A stretch of DNA of 9,540 nt from an uncultured Selenomonas sp. (GTDB lineage: Bacteria; Bacillota; Negativicutes; Selenomonadales; Selenomonadaceae): contig CAMURM010000037.1 in the NCBI GenBank assembly GCA_947097535.1, forward strand, positions 1 to 9,540, read 5' to 3'. A program made the position numbers and the translations under genes. The notes beneath the pieces were generated by a model. The model was not told the DNA's origin and did not search any database. It saw nothing but the letters and a program-made list of their open reading frames with translations. This document shows, in pieces, positions 6,341-9,540 of the stretch (the first letter of the stretch is position 1; each line of letters starts with the position of its first letter).

Positions 6341-7243
6341 TTACTGCAGTGCCGTTTGCAACGTTTCCATATTCTTTTTCATCGTATCGATGTAGGCGTT
6401 GACCGCCTTGGCGTCGGCTTCGCCCGTGACGACGGGGTCGAGTGTGTAAATTTTGGCACCCGTTTCGCGTGCGATGGTCTCGGCGGCGCTCGGCGAGTAC
6501 TGCGGCTCCGTGAAGAGAACCTTGACGGGGAGTTTTTTGACTTGCTCGATCGTTTCCTGCAGCTCGGCGGGTGTCGGCTCGGTGCCGGGCTCGCGCTCGA
6601 CGACGCTGATGATGTTGAGGTTGAACTCCTTGGCGAAGTAGGGGAATGCCTCGTGGAAGGTCACGATGTCCTTGTTCGGCACCGTATCGAGCGCGGCGTG
6701 CATCTCGGCCTTGAGCCCCTCAAGCTTCTTGATGTAGGCGGCGGCATTTTTCTCGTAAGCATCGGCGTGCTTGGGATCAGCCGCCTTGAGCTGCTCGGCG
6801 ATGTTTTTCACCTGTAGGATGGCATCGGTGACGCTGAGCCAGACGTGCGGGTTCTCCTCGTCGCCGTCTTTGAGAAGCTCGATGCCCTTCGAGGCGTCGA
6901 TGATCTTGAGACTCTTTTGCTGCGCGACGACCTTGTCGAGGAAGCTCTCCATGCCCGTGCCGTTGATGACGAAGGCGTCGGCGTTTTCGAGCGTCTTCAT
7001 GTCCTCGGTCATGAGCTGGTAGTCGTGCAGGCAGCCCGTCTGTGGTTTCGTCATGTTGGTGACGGTCACGCCGTCGATGCCCTGCGTGATGTTGAGGGTG
7101 GCGACGTACATGGGGTAGAAGGAAGTGACGATGCGGAAGGTACCGTCCTTGCCGCCGCCAGCCGTGTTTGCACCGCCGCCGCAGCCCGCGAGGATGAGGC
7201 AGAGCGCTGTGAGCAGGCAGAAGAGTATGTTTTTGTGTTTCAA
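6341..7243 (-). CDS. znuA: Zinc ABC transporter substrate-binding lipoprotein (ZnuA/AdcA-like)
   Basis: This 300-residue cluster A-I metal-binding protein should capture zinc outside the membrane and hand it to a ZnuBC-type transporter. The signal peptide ends in lipobox LILAGC (Cys21). Likely ligands are His73 (CLHDYQLM), His133 (NPHVWLS), His197 (TFHEAFPYF) and an acidic residue near Asp279 (TLDP). A third-position His rather than Glu favours zinc over manganese. The REPGTEPTPAEL motif is family-typical. The His/Asp-rich loop before the second ligand, common in ZnuA, is reduced to KDGDEENPH. The start is a TTG at 7243: its ribosome site AGGAGGT (plus-strand 7251-7257) is 7 bases upstream, and the signal peptide then has normal length; the longer frame to 7318 would run into the promoter. 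No permease or ATPase gene of the system is beside it in the window. The upstream operator points to control by Zur. Confidence 0.9.
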   Translation of the reverse strand: MKHKNILFCLLTALCLILAGCGGGANTAGGGKDGTFRIVTSFYPMYVATLNITQGIDGVTVTNMTKPQTGCLHDYQLMTEDMKTLENADAFVINGTGMESFLDKVVAQQKSLKIIDASKGIELLKDGDEENPHVWLSVTDAILQVKNIAEQLKAADPKHADAYEKNAAAYIKKLEGLKAEMHAALDTVPNKDIVTFHEAFPYFAKEFNLNIISVVEREPGTEPTPAELQETIEQVKKLPVKVLFTEPQYSPSAAETIARETGAKIYTLDPVVTGEADAKAVNAYIDTMKKNMETLQTALQ

Positions 7244-7286
7244 AAGAATGACCTCCTGTGCATGGGGAATCTGTAGGATCTCCCTG

Positions 7287-7304
7287 AATAGTAATTTTAC
7301 TATT
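7287..7304. promoter_or_regulatory. Perfect 8-2-8 inverted repeat, probable Zur/Fur-family operator
   Basis: AATAGTAA TT TTACTATT is a perfect palindrome in an otherwise GC-rich region. It lies just downstream of the -10 of the znuA-like gene and covers the expected transcription start. Its shape resembles the Firmicute Zur box core (TCGTAATNATTACGA), and a Fur-family gene is adjacent. Binding here would block the promoter. The regulator assignment is inference. Confidence 0.72.
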
Positions 7305-7308
7305 TGAT

Positions 7309-7337
7309 AGAATAGCACAGGAGATCGTTTTTGACAA
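7309..7337 (-). promoter_or_regulatory. Promoter of the znuA-like gene
   Basis: On the minus strand TTGTCA (plus 7332-7337) and TATTCT (plus 7309-7314) are separated by exactly 17 bases. The -10 carries an upstream TGC, making it an extended -10. The predicted start near 7302 falls inside the inverted repeat at 7287-7304. This gives the zinc gene its own promoter independent of the regulator gene upstream. Confidence 0.75.
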
Positions 7338-7363
7338 GAGCTTATTTCTCGCTCGTGCGAGTG

Positions 7364-7792
7364 TCAGAGATTCTTCTTTTGGCGGCAGTCCGGACAGATG
7401 CCGTAAAATTCAAAGATGTGTCCCGTGATGAGGAAGCCCTTCTTCGCAGCTTCCTGCATGTAAGTGTCCTGCATGGGACAGATATCGATACACTCCGTCT
7501 TGCCGCACTCCGTACAGACGAGATGGTGATGGTGATGCCCCGGCTCGATGATCTCGTAGACGTTGCCTGCCGTGCGATAGATCTCGTGGATGATGCCGAG
7601 CTCGGAGAGCAGCGCGAGATTACGATAGATGGTATCGAGGGAGACGTTGGCATGCTTCTTGTGCACGGCGGCGAGAATCTGCTGCGCCGTGGGGAAGGGG
7701 TCGCATTCCAAGAAAGCATCGAGGACGGCGCGCCGCTGCGGGGTCAGCTTGTAGCCCTTGGCGCGCAAGAGAGCCAGATGATCTTCTGTCAT
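7364..7792 (-). CDS. zur: Fur-family transcriptional regulator, probably Zur
   Basis: This 142-residue cytoplasmic repressor has an N-terminal winged helix (about 6-82; KLTPQRRAVLDAF at 15-27, recognition helix SLDTIYRNLALL at 51-62). Its C-terminal dimerisation and metal domain has structural zinc cysteine pairs C93xxC96 (CTEC) and C133xxC136 (CPDC), a five-histidine run (86-90) for metal sensing and the family-typical GHIFEFYGICPDC. Two further cysteines (101 and 105) lie in the loop. The ATG at 7792 is preceded by AAGGAGG at good spacing; the longer frame to 7837 adds residues unlike the family. The subtype cannot be fixed from residues alone. Zur rather than Fur or PerR is inferred from the neighbouring zinc-binding protein gene on the same strand and the palindrome at that gene's promoter. 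The gap to that gene has its own promoter, so the two may or may not be cotranscribed. Confidence 0.87.
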   Translation of the reverse strand: MTEDHLALLRAKGYKLTPQRRAVLDAFLECDPFPTAQQILAAVHKKHANVSLDTIYRNLALLSELGIIHEIYRTAGNVYEIIEPGHHHHHLVCTECGKTECIDICPMQDTYMQEAAKKGFLITGHIFEFYGICPDCRQKKNL

Positions 7793-7832
7793 AGAAGCCT
7801 CCTTTTGTCGCGGGTGGACATCGTACAATAAA

Positions 7833-7841
7833 ATCATATCA
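7833..7841 (-). promoter_or_regulatory. Possible extended -10 of the Fur-family regulator gene
   Basis: On the minus strand the sequence TGATATGAT reads as TG-A-TATGAT about 40 bases before the start codon. No good -35 is visible at 16-18 bases, so this rests on the extended -10 alone. I see no copy of the AATAGTAA palindrome here, so autoregulation through the same site is not supported. Confidence 0.35.
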
Positions 7842-7903
7842 TAGGTCGATGAAAAGGGGTAGAGTGAAGATGAAGAAAGTCTGGTAAAAAATCAGGAAAT
7901 AAA

Positions 7904-7951
7904 GAAAGCCCAATCGGTCTGCGTCCTTCAGTCTTGACTTCATGGGCTTTC
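7904..7951. other. 9-bp inverted repeat overlapping the nitroreductase promoter
   Basis: GAAAGCCCA (7904-7912) and TGGGCTTTC (7943-7951) are perfect complements 30 bases apart. The right arm lies in the spacer between -35 and -10 of the promoter at 7934-7961, and the -35 lies in the loop. It could be an operator with widely spaced half-sites, or a decayed terminator-like structure; no T run follows. The remainder of 7793-8004 holds the divergent start regions only. Confidence 0.5.
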
Positions 7952-7961
7952 GTGGTAATAT
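7934..7961 (+). promoter_or_regulatory. Promoter of the nitroreductase-family gene
   Basis: TTGACT at 7934-7939 (five of six) and TAATAT at 7956-7961 are 16 bases apart, and TGG precedes the -10, giving an extended -10. Transcription should begin near 7968, some 37 bases before the ATG at 8005. This excludes the longer possible start at 7942, which lies inside the promoter. Confidence 0.65.
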
Positions 7962-8004
7962 GATGATACACGGCTATACGACCAGTTGCAAGGGAGGAGT
8001 TTTC

Positions 8005-8517
8005 ATGGCATTTCTTGATTTGGCGAAAAAGCGGTACTCGTGCCGCAAGATTTCATCGCGGGCGGTGGAGGCTGAGAAGCTGCAGAAGATTTTGGAAGCG
8101 GCGGATCTCGCACCGACGGCGGTCAACAAGCAGCCGCTTCACATCTGGCTCCTGGAGAGCAGCGAGGCGATGGAAAAGGTCGCGCAGACGACGCCGTACA
8201 TCTTCGGTGCGCCCGTCGCCTTCGTCGTCGGCAGCAAGGCGGAGGCTGCTTTTGTACGCTCCTCCGACAAAAAGAACTTCGCCGACGTGGATGCAAGCAT
8301 TGTCGCAACGCATATGATGCTGGCGATCGAGGATCTCGGACTTGCGACGACATGGGTAGGCCATTTCGATGCGCCGAAGCTCAAGGAACTGTTCCCAGAG
8401 ATGGCGGACTACGAACTCGTGGCGATCTTCCCCGTCGGCTATGCAGCGGAGGACGCCGCGCCATCGGCGCGCCACAGCGAGCGCAAAGGCATCGAAGCGC
8501 TAGTCGATCGACTCTGA
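8005..8517 (+). CDS. Nitroreductase-family FMN-dependent oxidoreductase
   Basis: This 170-residue soluble flavoprotein belongs to the small, single-domain end of the nitroreductase family. The N-terminal phosphate-binding motif KKRYSCRKIS (8-17) takes the place of the usual R-R-S-x-R-x-F. APTAVNKQPLHIWLL (36-50) corresponds to the conserved A-P-S-x-x-N-x-Q-P segment contacting FMN. GLATTWVGHFD (112-122) and the ending VGYAAEDAAPSARHSERKGIEALV are typical of the family, where the final basic stretch completes the flavin site as a homodimer. Such enzymes use NAD(P)H to reduce nitro compounds, quinones or flavins; the natural substrate cannot be told. The start is the ATG at 8005, 5 bases after AGGGAGGAG (7991-7999). 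It is monocistronic, between its own promoter and the terminator at 8529-8566, and divergent from the Fur-family regulator, but I see no Zur-like palindrome at its promoter. Confidence 0.9.
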   Translation: MAFLDLAKKRYSCRKISSRAVEAEKLQKILEAADLAPTAVNKQPLHIWLLESSEAMEKVAQTTPYIFGAPVAFVVGSKAEAAFVRSSDKKNFADVDASIVATHMMLAIEDLGLATTWVGHFDAPKLKELFPEMADYELVAIFPVGYAAEDAAPSARHSERKGIEALVDRL

Positions 8518-8528
8518 AAGACGGGAAG

Positions 8529-8566
8529 CGAAAAGCCCCCCAAGGTGTGCATTGGGGGGCTTTTCG
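8529..8566. terminator. Strong bidirectional rho-independent terminator
   Basis: CGAAAAGCCCCCCAA (8529-8543) pairs perfectly over 15 bases with TTGGGGGGCTTTTCG (8552-8566) around an eight-base loop. The A and T runs are part of the stem, so both strands read as a GC hairpin followed by U residues. It separates the convergent nitroreductase and chemoreceptor genes. Confidence 0.93.
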
Positions 8567-8580
8567 ATGCGTGCGACAGA

Positions 8581-8599
8581 GGACTGCGGTAGTCCGCAG
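8581..8599. other. Small hairpin with two alternative pairings downstream of the chemoreceptor gene
   Basis: CTGCGG (8584-8589) pairs with CCGCAG (8594-8599) around a four-base loop, while GGACT (8581-8585) could instead pair with AGTCC (8591-8595). The two cannot form together. There is no T run, so it is not a terminator by itself. It lies between the chemoreceptor stop and the strong terminator and may be only a 3' end structure. Confidence 0.35.
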
Positions 8600-8615
8600 C
8601 GTTCATTAGGCGTTT

Positions 8616-9540
8616 TCAGCCGATATGGAACTTGCTCACTGCCTTTTGCAGATCCTGCGCCATGTTTGCCAGGGTAGAGCTTGCGGCTGCGATTTCCTGC
8701 ATGGAGGCCGCCTGCTCCTCGGATACAGCGGAGACGTTTTCCGCCTCGCCCTGCACCGAATCGGATACGGACTTGAGCCGCTGCACGGAGGATTCCATGC
8801 GCACGTTCTGCGTGTGGATCTGCTGCGTGCTCGTCAGGATGCCCGAGACCTTTTCAGAGAGCTCCTTGACGACGGCGGCGATGCGGTCGAAGCGCTCGCT
8901 CGCCTGATGTACCTGCTCGACGCCCGCACCGACGCGCTCCTTCTGATCCTGCATGACCTTGAAAGTCTCCTCGATGCGCTTCGAGTTGTCCGTGATCAAG
9001 GCGGTGATTTCCTGCGCGGCGTTTTCCGACTGCTCGGCGAGCTTTCGCACCTCTTCGGCGACGACCGTGAAGCCGCGTCCCTGCTCGCCTGCACGCGCCG
9101 CTTCGATGGCGGCGTTCAACGCGAGGAGGTTCGTCTGTCCGGCGATCTCCGTGATCATCTCGACGATTTCTGAGATGCGCTTGGAGCTTTCGTAGAGGGC
9201 GGTGACGGCATCCGCCACACCTTTGGCACTCTCATCGAGAACCTGCATGCCCTCGACAGCGACGTTCAAGCCCTGCTGCCCTTCGGTCGTCGCCTTTTCC
9301 ACGCGCGCGACGGCATAGGATACGTCATCGACGCCCGCGTTGATCTGCTCCATAGCCTCGGTGATGTCGCCGACGGCCTGCATGGATTCATTGACGACCG
9401 CGCCCTGCTCCTGCGTGTCGCCCGTGATCTTGACGACGGCCGCTGATGAGTGCTGCACGCCCTGCGCAGACTGATCGGCGGTAGCTGTAAACTCATCAGG
9501 GGAAGCGCAGAACAACATCGACATGTGTAACGAATGGTGT
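8616..9540 (-). CDS. Methyl-accepting chemotaxis protein, signalling domain (5' end outside window)
   Basis: The visible 300-odd residues are the cytoplasmic antiparallel coiled-coil hairpin of a chemoreceptor, which controls CheA kinase through CheW. The highly conserved tip contains EIAGQTNLLALNAAIEAA, then RAGEQGRGF, then VVAEEVRKLAEQS (about residues 126-166 counted from the ATG at 9524). The flanking helices carry Glu/Gln-rich methylation-type heptads (SEEQAASMQEIAAAS near the end). The protein ends VSKFHIG, without the NWETF-type pentapeptide that tethers CheR in enteric receptors. The frame stays open to the right edge. The ATG at 9524 has no ribosome binding site, so it is not the likely start; sensor, membrane and HAMP parts should lie beyond the window. 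The first residues at the edge (HHSLHMSMLFCASPDEFTATADQ) look unlike a receptor helix before DEFTATADQ, so a frameshift, a truncation or a fusion near 9500 is possible. Confidence 0.88.
   Translation of the reverse strand, partial: HHSLHMSMLFCASPDEFTATADQSAQGVQHSSAAVVKITGDTQEQGAVVNESMQAVGDITEAMEQINAGVDDVSYAVARVEKATTEGQQGLNVAVEGMQVLDESAKGVADAVTALYESSKRISEIVEMITEIAGQTNLLALNAAIEAARAGEQGRGFTVVAEEVRKLAEQSENAAQEITALITDNSKRIEETFKVMQDQKERVGAGVEQVHQASERFDRIAAVVKELSEKVSGILTSTQQIHTQNVRMESSVQRLKSVSDSVQGEAENVSAVSEEQAASMQEIAAASSTLANMAQDLQKAVSKFHIG

Noticed and set aside
7244..7318. Longer N-terminus of the zinc-binding protein starting at 7318
   Set aside because: It would place the start codon inside the promoter and the extra residues upstream of a well-formed signal peptide; the TTG at 7243 has an ideal ribosome site.
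7348..7361. CTCGC-TCGT-GCGAG hairpin after the Fur-family gene as a terminator
   Set aside because: The stem is only 5 bases and no T run follows on the minus strand, so readthrough toward the zinc gene cannot be excluded; not annotated as a terminator.
1..9540. CRISPR array, tRNA, rRNA, integrase or transposase gene
   Set aside because: No spaced direct repeats, cloverleaf sequence or recombinase motifs were found on either strand by reading.

Overview
The window looks like an ordinary chromosomal segment of a GC-rich, low-G+C-phylum-type bacterium, most likely a Negativicute such as Selenomonas or a relative. This is an inference from gene content and style: strong GGAGG-type ribosome binding sites, TTG and GTG starts, Gram-positive-style lipoproteins, a Fur-family zinc regulator and a chemoreceptor. 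It is not based on a marker gene. I see no tRNA, rRNA, CRISPR array, intact transposase or prophage gene.

Left part (1-2404). The window opens in the last 83 codons of a multi-span membrane protein of the lysylphosphatidylglycerol-synthase-TM/flippase-like family. After a 120-base gap with a plausible promoter comes a tight three-gene plus-strand unit: a NYN-domain (PIN-like nuclease) protein with a charged linker and a ribbon-helix-helix-like C-terminus, a DUF3783-like small protein, and a single-span coiled-coil membrane protein. The last gene runs into a 77-base near-palindrome with 15-base terminal inverted repeats that looks like a MITE and supplies its stop codon.

Middle (2431-6328). 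A three-gene ABC importer operon (lipoprotein binding protein, ATPase, permease; nitrate/sulfonate/thiamine-precursor type) follows, each junction overlapping by ATGA. It is followed by a HlyC/CorC-type (CNNM + CBS pair + CorC_HlyC) membrane protein with its own extended -10 promoter. A strong bidirectional terminator closes both this gene and the convergent zinc gene.

Right part (6341-9540). On the minus strand lie a ZnuA/AdcA-type zinc-binding lipoprotein and, upstream of it, a Fur-family regulator, probably Zur. The znuA-like gene has a textbook promoter with a perfect 8-2-8 inverted repeat across the transcription start, which is the expected arrangement for repression by Zur when zinc is plentiful. 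Divergent from the regulator is a small nitroreductase-family flavoprotein gene. A 15-bp-stem bidirectional terminator then separates it from the convergent signalling domain of a methyl-accepting chemotaxis protein, which runs off the right edge.

Most of the window is familiar. The parts deserving a second look are the NYN-RHH / DUF3783 / coiled-coil cassette, the palindromic element at its 3' end, and the zinc operator.
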